Part shown: piece after piece, positions 25,434 to 34,284 of the stretch
Layout of the letters: each line of letters begins with the position of its first letter
Numbering within the stretch: the stretch's first letter is position 1
NCBI GenBank assembly: GCA_964438975.1
Contig: CAYTMU010000023.1
Location: 1-57,193, forward strand
Reading direction: 5' to 3'
DNA from: Chryseosolibacter sp964438975
GTDB lineage: Bacteria > Bacteroidota > Bacteroidia > Cytophagales > Cyclobacteriaceae
Length of the DNA stretch: 57,193 nucleotides
Made by a program: the position numbers and the translations under genes
The notes under the pieces: generated by a model
What the model saw: only the letters and a program-made list of their open reading frames with translations
Database searches by the model: none
What the model was told of the DNA's origin: nothing

Positions 25434-26141
25434 ATGTCGCCATACCTTGCTGAGTTTCTGGGAACAATGCTTCTTATTTTGTTAGGCAACGGTGTGGTCG
25501 CCGGTGTGTTGTTAAAAGATTCAAAAGGCGAGAACGCCGGCTGGCTCGCGATAGTGCTCGGATGGGGACTTGCTGTCACACTTGCTATCTATGGGTTTGG
25601 GCGCATCAGCGGAGCACATATCAACCCGGCCATTACACTGGCGCTGTTTGTCAGTGGTGATTTCCCCGGAGACATGGTGGTCGGCTACCTCGTTGCCCAG
25701 TTCGCCGGTGCATTCGCCGGATCGATATTCGTTTGGATGCACTACTTTTCCCACTTGCGTCGCACCGACAACGCTGCGACGAAACTAGCCATGTTCTGCA
25801 CAGGTCCCGCCGTCCGAAGTCCCATTTCCAACCTGGTCAGTGAAACACTGGCAACGGTAGTCCTGGTCCTCGCGGTGTTGTTCATAGGCGCGAACAATTA
25901 TTATGCAGGACTGAATCCAATTCTCATAGGAGCATTGGTCGTCTCCATCGGCTTGAGTCTGGGCGGAACAACAGGTTTTGCGATCAATCCCGCGCGTGAC
26001 CTGGGACCGCGCTTTGCACACTATATCCTCCCGATACCAGGTAAAGGAAATTCCGACTGGTCGTATAGCTGGGTCCCGATCATTGGACCTTTTCTAGGCG
26101 GCGTAATCGGAGCGTTGTTGTTTAAGGCATTATTCATTTAA
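25434..26141 (+). CDS. glpF: Aquaglyceroporin (MIP family glycerol channel)
   Basis: This 235-residue inner-membrane channel has six hydrophobic segments and the two MIP signature loops, GAHINPAITLA and GFAINPARDLGPR. The Asp after the second NPAR is typical of glycerol facilitators rather than strict water channels. It ends 2 nt before the glycerol kinase ATG, so channel and kinase are translated together: glycerol enters and is trapped as glycerol-3-phosphate. It is the first gene of the plus-strand sugar operon divergent from lacI. Confidence 0.94.
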   Translation: MSPYLAEFLGTMLLILLGNGVVAGVLLKDSKGENAGWLAIVLGWGLAVTLAIYGFGRISGAHINPAITLALFVSGDFPGDMVVGYLVAQFAGAFAGSIFVWMHYFSHLRRTDNAATKLAMFCTGPAVRSPISNLVSETLATVVLVLAVLFIGANNYYAGLNPILIGALVVSIGLSLGGTTGFAINPARDLGPRFAHYILPIPGKGNSDWSYSWVPIIGPFLGGVIGALLFKALFI

Positions 26142-26143
26142 CC

Positions 26144-27628
26144 ATGGCGGCGAAATATGTTATTGCACTGGATCAGGGTACGACCAGTTCGCGATCTGTA
26201 TTATTCGATGAACAGGGGTCCATTCGCGGAATTGCCCAACAGGAATTCCGACAGATATTTCCCCATTCAGGATGGGTCGAGCACGATCCGATCGAAATCC
26301 TGAACAGCCAACTCGGCACATTTCACAAACTCATCGAGGAGCAACGAGTAGAATTATCGTCAATCGCTGCTATCGGTATTACCAATCAGCGTGAGACAAC
26401 GATAGTTTGGGACAGGAACACTGGTCAGCCAATCTACAACGCTATTGTGTGGCAGGACAAAAGAACGGCGCCGATATGTGAAGACCTCAAGGCAAGAGGG
26501 CTTGAGCCGTACGTTCGGGAGAATACAGGATTGGTTATCGATTCTTATTTCTCCGGGACAAAAGTCAAGTGGATACTCGACAACGTGCCCGGCGCACGCG
26601 CTAAAGCAGACCGGGGCGAACTGGCCTTTGGCACAGTAGATTCCTGGCTGATCTATAACATGACCGATCGGAAGGTGCATGTCACTGATTACACGAATGC
26701 TTCGCGCACACTGTTTTACAACATCCGCGAACTCACGTGGGATAAACGCCTGCTGTCAGAGCTGGAGGTTCCGGAGTCGATGCTTCCGGAAGTGAAACCT
26801 TGTGCGAGTCATTTCGGCGATTTCGTCATCCGGAACAAGCGTATTCCCATTACAGGGATCGCTGGCGATCAGCAAGCTGCACTTTTCGGGCAAGCTTGTT
26901 TCAATCCGGGGATGGCTAAGAACACATATGGCACGGGTTGTTTCATGCTCATGAACACTGGTGAAAAGATTCAACTGTCGAACAACGGGCTTGTTACCAC
27001 GATCGCCTGGGGCATTGGCGATAAAGTTGAATACGCGCTGGAAGGAAGCGTATTCATCGCCGGCGCAGCCGTACAATGGTTGCGCGACAGTATGAAAATG
27101 ATCGATCAATCAAAGGATTCGGAATATTTTGCCAACAAAGCGCTCGGGTCAAACGAAGTATACGTGGTTCCCGCGTTCGCGGGACTTGGTGCTCCGTATT
27201 GGGATATGTATGCCCGCGGTGCGATCTTCGGACTGACTCGGGACACCGGAAAGGAACACATCATCAAAGCGACCCTCGAATCGCTTGCTTATCAAACCAA
27301 GGACGTGCTTAATGCCATGCAGGAAGACGCAGGTCTGAAACTCAAGAGCCTGAAAGTTGATGGCGGGGCATGCGCGAATAATATCCTTATGCAGTTCCAG
27401 GCGGATATCCTCGGAACGGAAGTAGACAGGCCAGTTGTCATCGAATCGACAGCGATGGGTGCGGCGTATCTCGCCGCTATTCAGATCGGGCTCTGGAAAA
27501 AGGAGGATATCGAGCGCAACCGGAGAATTGAGAAGTGCTTCAAACCAGAGATGGACGAGCAGACACGCAACCGACTTTACAATGGTTGGCAAAAAGCCGT
27601 AAAACGAACTATGGGTTGGCTTGAATAA
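26144..27628 (+). CDS. glpK: Glycerol kinase
   Basis: GlpK phosphorylates glycerol to sn-glycerol-3-phosphate with ATP in the cytoplasm. At 494 residues it is full length. It has the FGGY-family phosphate motif IALDQGTTSSRSVLFD, SGWVEHDP, GITNQRETTIVWD, IVWQDKRTAPIC, the GIAGDQQAALFGQ segment and the C-terminal KVDGGACANNILMQFQAD and ESTAMGAAYLAAI blocks. It follows glpF directly. No glycerol-3-phosphate dehydrogenase gene is in this window. Confidence 0.97.
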   Translation: MAAKYVIALDQGTTSSRSVLFDEQGSIRGIAQQEFRQIFPHSGWVEHDPIEILNSQLGTFHKLIEEQRVELSSIAAIGITNQRETTIVWDRNTGQPIYNAIVWQDKRTAPICEDLKARGLEPYVRENTGLVIDSYFSGTKVKWILDNVPGARAKADRGELAFGTVDSWLIYNMTDRKVHVTDYTNASRTLFYNIRELTWDKRLLSELEVPESMLPEVKPCASHFGDFVIRNKRIPITGIAGDQQAALFGQACFNPGMAKNTYGTGCFMLMNTGEKIQLSNNGLVTTIAWGIGDKVEYALEGSVFIAGAAVQWLRDSMKMIDQSKDSEYFANKALGSNEVYVVPAFAGLGAPYWDMYARGAIFGLTRDTGKEHIIKATLESLAYQTKDVLNAMQEDAGLKLKSLKVDGGACANNILMQFQADILGTEVDRPVVIESTAMGAAYLAAIQIGLWKKEDIERNRRIEKCFKPEMDEQTRNRLYNGWQKAVKRTMGWLE

Positions 27629-27678
27629 CCTAACGCTCTTAATTAAATTTATTCTCAAACTAAATTCGAACTCAGGAA

Positions 27679-28611
27679 GTGCAACACAATTTATCGAACT
27701 CACTATGGGGCATGGACCTCGGTGGCACAAAAGTAGAAGGAGTCATTTTGAAGTCGGCCCGTGAACCGGAAGTACTTTTCCGCGACCGGGTGCCCACGGA
27801 GGCAGACCAGGGATACGAACATCTTGTCGGCCAGGTGAAAAAGCTCTTTGATCTCATGTGTGATTCGGCAGGAGGGAGGCCCGGAGCTTTGGGTATCGGA
27901 ACACCCGGCGTACTCGATCCGCAGTTAGCCACGATGAAAAACTGTAACACGGTTGTGATGAATGGCAAACCTATGAAGCGCGACCTCGAGCAGTCCTTGG
28001 GCATCCCGCTTCAGATGGCAAATGACGCTGACTGCTTCGCGCTTGCCGAAGCACAACTTGGCGTGGTTAAAGAGAAATTTCCAAAGGCGCGTGTGGTCTT
28101 CGGCGTCATTATGGGAACTGGCGTTGGCGGAGGTATTGTCGTTGACGGCAAGCCTATTATGGGTTTGCAAGGCATAGCCGGTGAGTGGGGCCATAATTTC
28201 GTGCATGAATCCGGCGGCCCCTGCTATTGCGGAAAGGTCGGCTGTGTAGAAACCGTCATCTCAGGTCCTTCGTTGGAACGATATTATTTCAATGAATCCG
28301 GTGAGAAGAAGGGCTTGAAGGATATCGTTGCGGCGGCAGAGTCAGGGACGGATCCGGTAGCACATCGCACGATGATGCGACTCGCGGAGTATTTCGGACT
28401 GTCACTGAGTGCTATCATCAATATCCTGGATCCCGATGTGATCGTTATCGGGGGCGGAGTTGGGAACATCGATTTACTGTATGACCGGGGAATTGCATCC
28501 GTTCAGAAATATGTATTTAACAACCGACTTGAAACACCGATCGTGAAACCATCGCTGGGAGACAGTGCCGGTGTGTTCGGGGCCGCCTTTCTGGCAAATA
28601 GTCCACAATAA
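27679..28611 (+). CDS. ROK family sugar kinase
   Basis: This 310-residue kinase is probably a glucokinase or related hexose kinase. The phosphate motif is GMDLGGTKVEGVI; the ROK zinc signature is CYCGKVGCVETVISG; the sugar-site segment GIAGEWGHNFVHESG carries the Glu and His ligands, and a glycine-rich GTGVGGGIVVDG is present. The start GTG 27679 is preferred over ATG 27712, which would remove the strand before the phosphate motif. Glucose made by the GH65 and GH31 enzymes of the cluster is a sensible substrate, but this is inference. Confidence 0.93.
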   Translation: MQHNLSNSLWGMDLGGTKVEGVILKSAREPEVLFRDRVPTEADQGYEHLVGQVKKLFDLMCDSAGGRPGALGIGTPGVLDPQLATMKNCNTVVMNGKPMKRDLEQSLGIPLQMANDADCFALAEAQLGVVKEKFPKARVVFGVIMGTGVGGGIVVDGKPIMGLQGIAGEWGHNFVHESGGPCYCGKVGCVETVISGPSLERYYFNESGEKKGLKDIVAAAESGTDPVAHRTMMRLAEYFGLSLSAIINILDPDVIVIGGGVGNIDLLYDRGIASVQKYVFNNRLETPIVKPSLGDSAGVFGAAFLANSPQ

Positions 28612-28613
28612 CT

Positions 28614-29594
28614 ATGAAACGCATCGCCATCGTAGGACCCATTCCGAGGGATCACATCGTCACACATACTGGTGATCTTATACAGAAATGGGGATGCGTG
28701 GCACATCCGGTCATTGCGATCTCGACGATGGTTGGAGATGCGGTTGAAACTATTCCGGTTTCGCATGTGCGGATGACAGATCTCGACAACGTCAGGGAAG
28801 TATTCAACGGATACAAGGGAATCAATCTCGATTTTATCACAAGCGAGAACGACCAGGGAGACGTGATCAGTCTACGGTTTCTAGATCTGAACAACCGGAT
28901 CGAGCGTCAGACTGGTTTCATGGATCCCATTGTGGCGAATGACTTCAAAGACCTGCCGCATTGTGATATCTTCGTATTCATCCCTATCAGCGATTACGAG
29001 ATCTCACTTCAGTCGCTTCAGTTTCTTAAGCAAGCGTCTCCGGATAGTGTTGTCATATTCGATGCGCACGGTCCGACGACGGCGTGTCTTTTCCGAGGAG
29101 AGCGTCAGCGAAAATTCTGGCTCGACCGCGATCTGTGGCTACCGTACATTGATGTACTGAAGATGAATCTCGAGGAGGCACATGCCTCCTGGTTTAAGAA
29201 GGAATATGAGAGTTCGGACTTTGACCAGGATATCACACGTGACGAAATGCGCAAGTTTGCATCCCACTGCTTATCGCGTGGCGTGAAGTGTGTTTGTATT
29301 ACGATGGATTCTCGCGGTTGCGTCGTCTTCTACAATGCTGAGGGAAATTTGCAGGAGGAAGTGGTTCCGGCGGTGCCCGTTGATCACGTCGTCGATACGA
29401 CAGGCTGTGGCGACTCTTTTGCCGGGGGTCTCGGCTTTGGGTTGCTTCAAAGACCAAATGACTATATTCGGGCGGCGCAGTACGGAAACGCCCTAGGTGC
29501 ATTGCGCACACAGGGGAAAACGTTTTCCGTATTCAAGTCGCTGGAAGAGACAGATCAACTCATTGCGCAAACGTATGGTGAACAACGCGGCTGA
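28614..29594 (+). CDS. PfkB/ribokinase family carbohydrate kinase, substrate unknown
   Basis: This 326-residue protein has the PfkB C-terminal signature VVDTTGCGDSFAGGLGFG, with the catalytic Asp in GCGD, and KMNLEEA in the region where family members have N-x-x-E. The N-terminus, IAIVGPIPRDHIVTH, takes the place of the usual GG-rich substrate motif, so substrate binding may differ from ribokinase or fructokinase. It starts 2 nt after the ROK kinase and lies between that and beta-phosphoglucomutase; a second sugar kinase here is not explained by maltose use alone. Confidence 0.88.
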   Translation: MKRIAIVGPIPRDHIVTHTGDLIQKWGCVAHPVIAISTMVGDAVETIPVSHVRMTDLDNVREVFNGYKGINLDFITSENDQGDVISLRFLDLNNRIERQTGFMDPIVANDFKDLPHCDIFVFIPISDYEISLQSLQFLKQASPDSVVIFDAHGPTTACLFRGERQRKFWLDRDLWLPYIDVLKMNLEEAHASWFKKEYESSDFDQDITRDEMRKFASHCLSRGVKCVCITMDSRGCVVFYNAEGNLQEEVVPAVPVDHVVDTTGCGDSFAGGLGFGLLQRPNDYIRAAQYGNALGALRTQGKTFSVFKSLEETDQLIAQTYGEQRG

Positions 29595-29640
29595 CTATAA
29601 TCCTGGGAAGGTCGCGGTAACGAAGTTATTCTGAAGCGTG

Positions 29641-30300
29641 ATGACAGCCTGTATTTTCGATTTGGACGGTGTGATAGTAGATACGGCCCATTACCATTTT
29701 CTCGCATGGAAAAGGTTGGGAGGTGAATTCAATTACAACTTTACGATCGAAGAAAATGAGCAACTCAAGGGTGTAAGTCGTATGGAGTCGCTTGACATAT
29801 TGCTTGGATTGGCGGGCTTGACCTTGACCGACGAACATAAGCGAGTGGCGACGGATAAGAAGAACGCTTGGTTTAACGACTACATTTCACAGATGACACC
29901 CGCTGATATTTTTCCAGGCGTGCAGGAATTGATTTCGGCGTTGAAGGTGGAAGGTATGAAAGTTGGACTGGCATCCAGTAGCAAGAATGCGAAGACCGTC
30001 CTCCGGCAACTGGATATTGAGAATCAGTTTGACACAGTAGTCGATGGGAATATGATTCGTCATACGAAGCCTGATCCGGAGATATTTCTGATGACGGCAC
30101 GGATGCTGGGCGTGAAGCCGAACGCTTGCGTTGTTGTCGAAGACGCCGAGGCAGGTGTACAGGCGGGGATTGCTGCAGGAATGAAGTGCATTGGTATAGG
30201 TTCGGCGGACACACTTGGTCGGGCCGACCGCGTGTTCGCCCGGACTTCTGACGTTACACCTGCAGCGATACGAGCGCTCCTGACGATGGTTCAACTATGA
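29641..30300 (+). CDS. pgmB: Beta-phosphoglucomutase (HAD superfamily)
   Basis: This enzyme isomerises beta-D-glucose-1-phosphate to glucose-6-phosphate. At 219 residues it has the HAD motif I CIFDLDGVIVDTAHYHFLAW, with the nucleophile Asp and the general-acid Asp two residues later, the cap sequence LKGVSRMESLDILL typical of beta-PGM, motif II GLASSSKNAK and motif IV VVVEDAEAGVQAGIAAGM. It lies just upstream of the GH65 phosphorylase, whose product it would use. Confidence 0.95.
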   Translation: MTACIFDLDGVIVDTAHYHFLAWKRLGGEFNYNFTIEENEQLKGVSRMESLDILLGLAGLTLTDEHKRVATDKKNAWFNDYISQMTPADIFPGVQELISALKVEGMKVGLASSSKNAKTVLRQLDIENQFDTVVDGNMIRHTKPDPEIFLMTARMLGVKPNACVVVEDAEAGVQAGIAAGMKCIGIGSADTLGRADRVFARTSDVTPAAIRALLTMVQL

Positions 30301-30388
30301 CGAGTTTGAGGATCTATACGGGATAGACGTTCAAACCGGGTTGTGCAATAGCCTCCCCAAGCTAATATCCCGCCCTAATAGTTGCGAT

Positions 30389-32692
30389 ATGAAGAATTAT
30401 CTTAAGCATCATGAGTGGCAAATCATTGAAGAGGGATTTGATCCGCACTACAACAAGATATCTGAGAGTGTATTCAGTATTGGAAACGGAAGGATGGGCC
30501 AGCGTGCCAACTTCGAAGAAGACTATTCCGGCGATTCCCTACGGGGTTGCTATGTGGCAGGTGTGTATTACCCTGACAAAACCCGGGTAGGTTGGTGGAA
30601 GAACGGATACCCGGAATACTTCGCGAAGGTGCTCAATGCACCCAACTGGATCGGGGTGCATATCAGCATTGACAACCAACGGCTGGACATCGCCAAGTGC
30701 AAGGTAGAGGATTTTCGACGGGTTCTTGACATGCGCACGGGCTTGTTGTCGCGAAGCTTTGCGGCCACTTTCCCCGACGGAAAGAAAGTCCACGTTGAAG
30801 CGCGGAGATTCTGCAGCATGGCACACCATGAGATCGGCGCCATCCGGTACGCCATAACACCGCTGAACTTTTCTTCAAAGGCAACGTTCTCGATCTATAC
30901 TGACGCCGACGTTGTCAATATGGACGCGAACTATGATGAAAAGTTCTGGGAAGAAGTGTATAAGGAGGCCACTGAAGGCCGTGCGTTGGTGACGGCGCAG
31001 ACCAAGAAGACGTTGTTTCATGTAACAACGGGGATACATTACGAGATTTACACGGATGGAGCGAAGGCACGGCTTGACCGCATCAATGTTGAAAAGAGAG
31101 AGAAGTACGCTGGTAACGTTGTGCAACTGAATCTTAAGAACGAAAAGGAAACGGTAATCTATAAATACGCGGCTGTCCTGTCGTCCGAAAATCACCCGAA
31201 AGGGCAAATGGTCGAGCATTGCAACAAGATACTTGACGAGGCGGTGGCCAAAGGGTTTGATGTATTATACCAGGAACACGCTGATGTGTGGGCACGCAAG
31301 TGGGAAGAGTGCGATATCACTATCGAAGGAGATATAGCGGCACAGCAGGGAATCCGGTTCAACATCTTCCAACTCACACAAACGTACACCGGAGAAGATG
31401 AGAGATTGAACATCGGCCCGAAGGGATTTACGGGGGAAAAGTACGGGGGGAGCACCTATTGGGACACAGAAGCTTATTGTCTCCCTTTTTATCTCGGAAC
31501 AGCTGAGCCGAAGGTAGCGAGGAATCTGCTCATCTACCGTTACAAGCACCTGCAAAAAGCAATTGAAAACGCCGCGAAACTCGGATTTACCGATGGTGCG
31601 GCGCTGTATCCGATGGTGACGATGAATGGCGAAGAGTGCCACAACGAGTGGGAGATCACTTTTGAGGAAATACACCGGAACGGCGCAATTGCCTATGCCA
31701 TCTTTGATTATATCCGATACACCGATGACCGCCGGTACCTCACGGAACATGGACTGGAGGTTCTGATCGCCATCGCCAGGTTCTGGACACAAAGGGTGAA
31801 TTGGTCGAACCACCGTAATCGATATGTTATACTCGGTGTTACCGGGCCGAATGAATACGAAAACAATGTCAACAATAACTGGTATACCAATACCATCGCA
31901 GTATGGACGCTGAAGTACACGCGCGAAGCCATCGGGTTCGTCAAGGATGATAATAGTGCCCTTTATCAACAACTCGTGGCGAGGATCTCGTTTGACGAGG
32001 AGCGGGAGGTCGCAAAGTGGAATGAGATCATCGGGAAAATGTATTATCCCGAAGAGGAGGCGAGAGGTCTGTTCTTGCAACAGGATGGTTTTCTAGACAA
32101 AGAACTCAAGACGGTGTCGGACCTGCGACCGGAGGACAGGCCGATCAATCAGCGTTGGTCTTGGGACCGGATACTGAGGTCGTGTTACATCAAACAGGCT
32201 GATGTGCTGCAGGGACTGTACTTCTTTGAAGATCACTACGACATCGCGACGATCCGGAAGAACTTTGATTTCTACGAACCGATGACCGTTCATGAGTCAT
32301 CGCTGTCGCCCTGCGTCCATGTGATCCTTGCCTCAAGACTTGGTTATAAGCAGAAGGCTTACGAGCTATACCTGCGGACTGCCCGGCTGGATCTCGACGA
32401 CTATAATAACGACACCGAAGACGGCTGTCATATCACGAGCATGGCCGGCACTTGGCTGAGTGTCACGAAGGGCTTCGGCGGCATGAGAATACAGGAGGGG
32501 AAACTGTCTTTCAGCCCTTTCTTGCCTGACCAATGGAAATCGTACTCATTCCGCATTGAGTTCAAAGGTCGCGTCGTTACAGTAAACGTCGCACACGACA
32601 AAGTAGAAACCACCCTGCAGTCAGGTGAACCTATGGAGATCTATCTGAACGATCAGGTTGTAAAACTGTCGGTTGCTGCGAAAACAAGTTGA
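30389..32692 (+). CDS. Glycoside hydrolase family 65 phosphorylase (maltose phosphorylase-like)
   Basis: This enzyme splits an alpha-glucosidic disaccharide with inorganic phosphate to beta-glucose-1-phosphate and glucose. From ATG 30389 it is 767 residues, near the length of known maltose phosphorylases. The general-acid motif GPNEYENNVNNNWYTN (Glu in NEYE), the FSIGNGRMGQRANFEE N-terminal motif, GGSTYWDTEAYCLPFYL and ESSLSPCVHVILASRLG are present. The pgmB neighbour supports phosphorolysis. Trehalose, kojibiose or nigerose phosphorylase activity cannot be excluded. It closes the glpF-led operon. Confidence 0.93.
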   Translation: MKNYLKHHEWQIIEEGFDPHYNKISESVFSIGNGRMGQRANFEEDYSGDSLRGCYVAGVYYPDKTRVGWWKNGYPEYFAKVLNAPNWIGVHISIDNQRLDIAKCKVEDFRRVLDMRTGLLSRSFAATFPDGKKVHVEARRFCSMAHHEIGAIRYAITPLNFSSKATFSIYTDADVVNMDANYDEKFWEEVYKEATEGRALVTAQTKKTLFHVTTGIHYEIYTDGAKARLDRINVEKREKYAGNVVQLNLKNEKETVIYKYAAVLSSENHPKGQMVEHCNKILDEAVAKGFDVLYQEHADVWARKWEECDITIEGDIAAQQGIRFNIFQLTQTYTGEDERLNIGPKGFTGEKYGGSTYWDTEAYCLPFYLGTAEPKVARNLLIYRYKHLQKAIENAAKLGFTDGAALYPMVTMNGEECHNEWEITFEEIHRNGAIAYAIFDYIRYTDDRRYLTEHGLEVLIAIARFWTQRVNWSNHRNRYVILGVTGPNEYENNVNNNWYTNTIAVWTLKYTREAIGFVKDDNSALYQQLVARISFDEEREVAKWNEIIGKMYYPEEEARGLFLQQDGFLDKELKTVSDLRPEDRPINQRWSWDRILRSCYIKQADVLQGLYFFEDHYDIATIRKNFDFYEPMTVHESSLSPCVHVILASRLGYKQKAYELYLRTARLDLDDYNNDTEDGCHITSMAGTWLSVTKGFGGMRIQEGKLSFSPFLPDQWKSYSFRIEFKGRVVTVNVAHDKVETTLQSGEPMEIYLNDQVVKLSVAAKTS

Positions 32693-32783
32693 ATGCGTGA
32701 TACCACTGCTTGCCGGGCATGCGTTTTTAGTGACCATTGCTTGCCGGTAGTCCCGAACGGGAGCTGCCGTAGGAACAAAAGCA

Positions 32784-33485
32784 ATGATTATGAAACGGAT
32801 GTGGATCAATTCAAGAATTATTACTGCTGTTGTGATTTCATGCTGCCTTGTCTTTGCAGCCTGTAAGAACATGAGTAAGTCGCAAAAAGGCACGTACATC
32901 GGTGCCGGTGCGGGTGCTGCAGCAGGCGCTGCGATAGGAAATGCAGCCGGCAATACTGCTATGGGCGCGATCCTGGGAGCAGCGGTCGGTGGCGCAGCCG
33001 GGTATGGCATCGGTCGCTATATGGACAAACAAGCGGCAGAATTGGAGCAGGATCTGGAAGGGGCGGAAATTGAACGCGTAGGTGAGGGTATCAAAATCAC
33101 GTTTCGCGACGGTATTCAGTTCGCGCTCAGTTCTGCCGAGCTGTCGGAAACCTCCCGTTCTAACCTTGATGAACTTGCGGGCACGCTGAAAAAGTACGAC
33201 GATACAAATGTGCTCATTGAAGGCCACACTGATATTAGCGGTACACGGGAGTATAACATGACCCTGTCTGAAAAGCGCGCCGAGTCTGTGTCGAATTATC
33301 TCAAAGGCCTCGGAGTTCAGGCGAAGCGATTGACGACGGAAGGATACGGCCCGGATCAGCCGGTCGCTGATAACCAGTCGGACTACGGGCGTCAGCAGAA
33401 CCGTCGGGTAGAGGTCGCCATCTTTGCAAATGACAAACTAAAGAAGAAAGCAGAAAAGGGCGATTTGGGAGAAATCGTGGAGTAG
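32784..33485 (+). CDS. OmpA-family lipoprotein
   Basis: This 233-residue protein has a lipoprotein signal ending in LVFAAC (Cys27), a glycine-zipper region rich in Gly/Ala (about residues 38-82, e.g. GAILGAAVGGAAGYGIG), and a C-terminal OmpA/MotB peptidoglycan-binding domain with VLIEGHTDISGTREYNMTLS and the Arg-rich segment QQNRRVEVAI. It resembles YiaD-type proteins that tie the outer membrane to the cell wall. The 88 nt upstream hold a hairpin with no T-tract (about 32741-32769). Confidence 0.92.
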   Translation: MIMKRMWINSRIITAVVISCCLVFAACKNMSKSQKGTYIGAGAGAAAGAAIGNAAGNTAMGAILGAAVGGAAGYGIGRYMDKQAAELEQDLEGAEIERVGEGIKITFRDGIQFALSSAELSETSRSNLDELAGTLKKYDDTNVLIEGHTDISGTREYNMTLSEKRAESVSNYLKGLGVQAKRLTTEGYGPDQPVADNQSDYGRQQNRRVEVAIFANDKLKKKAEKGDLGEIVE

Positions 33486-33492
33486 TCGTGAC

Positions 33493-34188
33493 CTATAACT
33501 CGAAATTGAACCCACTATCTGCGAGCTTCGTATAGATTCGCCTGTCAAAGCGATAATAGTTTGCCGCGCGGTGCGATACGTCTTGCTGCTTTTCATCGCA
33601 AGGGACCAATAGATCCATCTTCAGGAGCTTTCTCCTGAAGTTTGGTTTGTCGAGCGGTGTCTCGAGAATAGCTTCGTAAAGTTGCTGGATTTGGTGAAGG
33701 GTGAACTTCTTCGGAAGCAGGTTGAAGCCTATTGGCTCATGCCGGACTTTGTGCTGGAGATGTTCGAAACCCGTTTTAAGTATCTGGCGGTGATCATACG
33801 GTAATTTGGGAACCTTCCTGATGCCAAACCACTTTGCGTCCGATGCGGTGAACCCCGCACTGGGAGCATAATTTTCGGCGTTCACCAATGCGTAGTAAGC
33901 GAGGGTGATGACACGCTTGCCGGGGTATCGGTTCACCTCTCCAAACGCCCGAAGCTGTTCCAGGAAGATATCAGACACTCCCGTCAAGGAAGTCAACAAA
34001 CGGGTTGCAGCATCGTCGATACTCTCATTGTAGCGAATCCATCCACCGGGGAGAGCCCATTTTCCCTTGCTTATCCCTTCCCCGTGCTCGATGAGCAACA
34101 CCTCCAACTCGCCATCGCGGAAGCCAAAGATCAGGCAGTCGATGGACAATGCTTCAATGATCTCGTTTGAAAATTGGTCGGTTGCCAT
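33493..34188 (-). CDS. NUDIX-type transcriptional regulator (AraR/XylR-NrtR group)
   Basis: This 231-residue protein has an N-terminal NUDIX fold and a C-terminal winged-helix-like region (about residues 150-231; FTLHQIQQLYEAILETPLDKPNFRRKLLKMDLL). The NUDIX box region GWIRYNESIDDAATRLLTSLTGV lacks the REUxEExGU acidic residues, so hydrolase activity is unlikely and a sugar- or metabolite-sensing role is favoured. Bacteroidota use this type of regulator for pentose catabolism, and here it diverges from xylB-xylA across a 96-bp region with two palindromes. A xylose-responsive regulator is likely. Confidence 0.88.
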   Translation of the reverse strand: MATDQFSNEIIEALSIDCLIFGFRDGELEVLLIEHGEGISKGKWALPGGWIRYNESIDDAATRLLTSLTGVSDIFLEQLRAFGEVNRYPGKRVITLAYYALVNAENYAPSAGFTASDAKWFGIRKVPKLPYDHRQILKTGFEHLQHKVRHEPIGFNLLPKKFTLHQIQQLYEAILETPLDKPNFRRKLLKMDLLVPCDEKQQDVSHRAANYYRFDRRIYTKLADSGFNFEL

Positions 34189-34223
34189 GCGCAGAATTTA
34201 CTAATGGATGTTGAAGGTATAAA

Positions 34224-34252
34224 ATAATTGTATAAATTATGGTCAAATTGAC
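34224..34252. promoter_or_regulatory. Candidate operators for the xyl regulator
   Basis: Two palindromes lie side by side in the divergent region: ATAATTGTATAAATTAT (34224-34240, one mismatch) and the perfect 11-bp GTCAAATTGAC (34242-34252). Their centres are about 15 bp apart. They are the only clear symmetric elements between the NUDIX regulator and xylB. Confidence 0.4.
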
Positions 34253-34284
34253 TATTTGAATAATATTGGTCTAAAATCGCAGTT

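Noticed and set aside
31265..32080. 271-codon open frame antisense to the GH65 gene
   Set aside because: Shadow of a clear GH65 coding frame.
32741..32769. Hairpin before the OmpA-like gene as a terminator of the GH65 operon
   Set aside because: The stem is good but no T-tract follows, so a rho-independent terminator is not supported.
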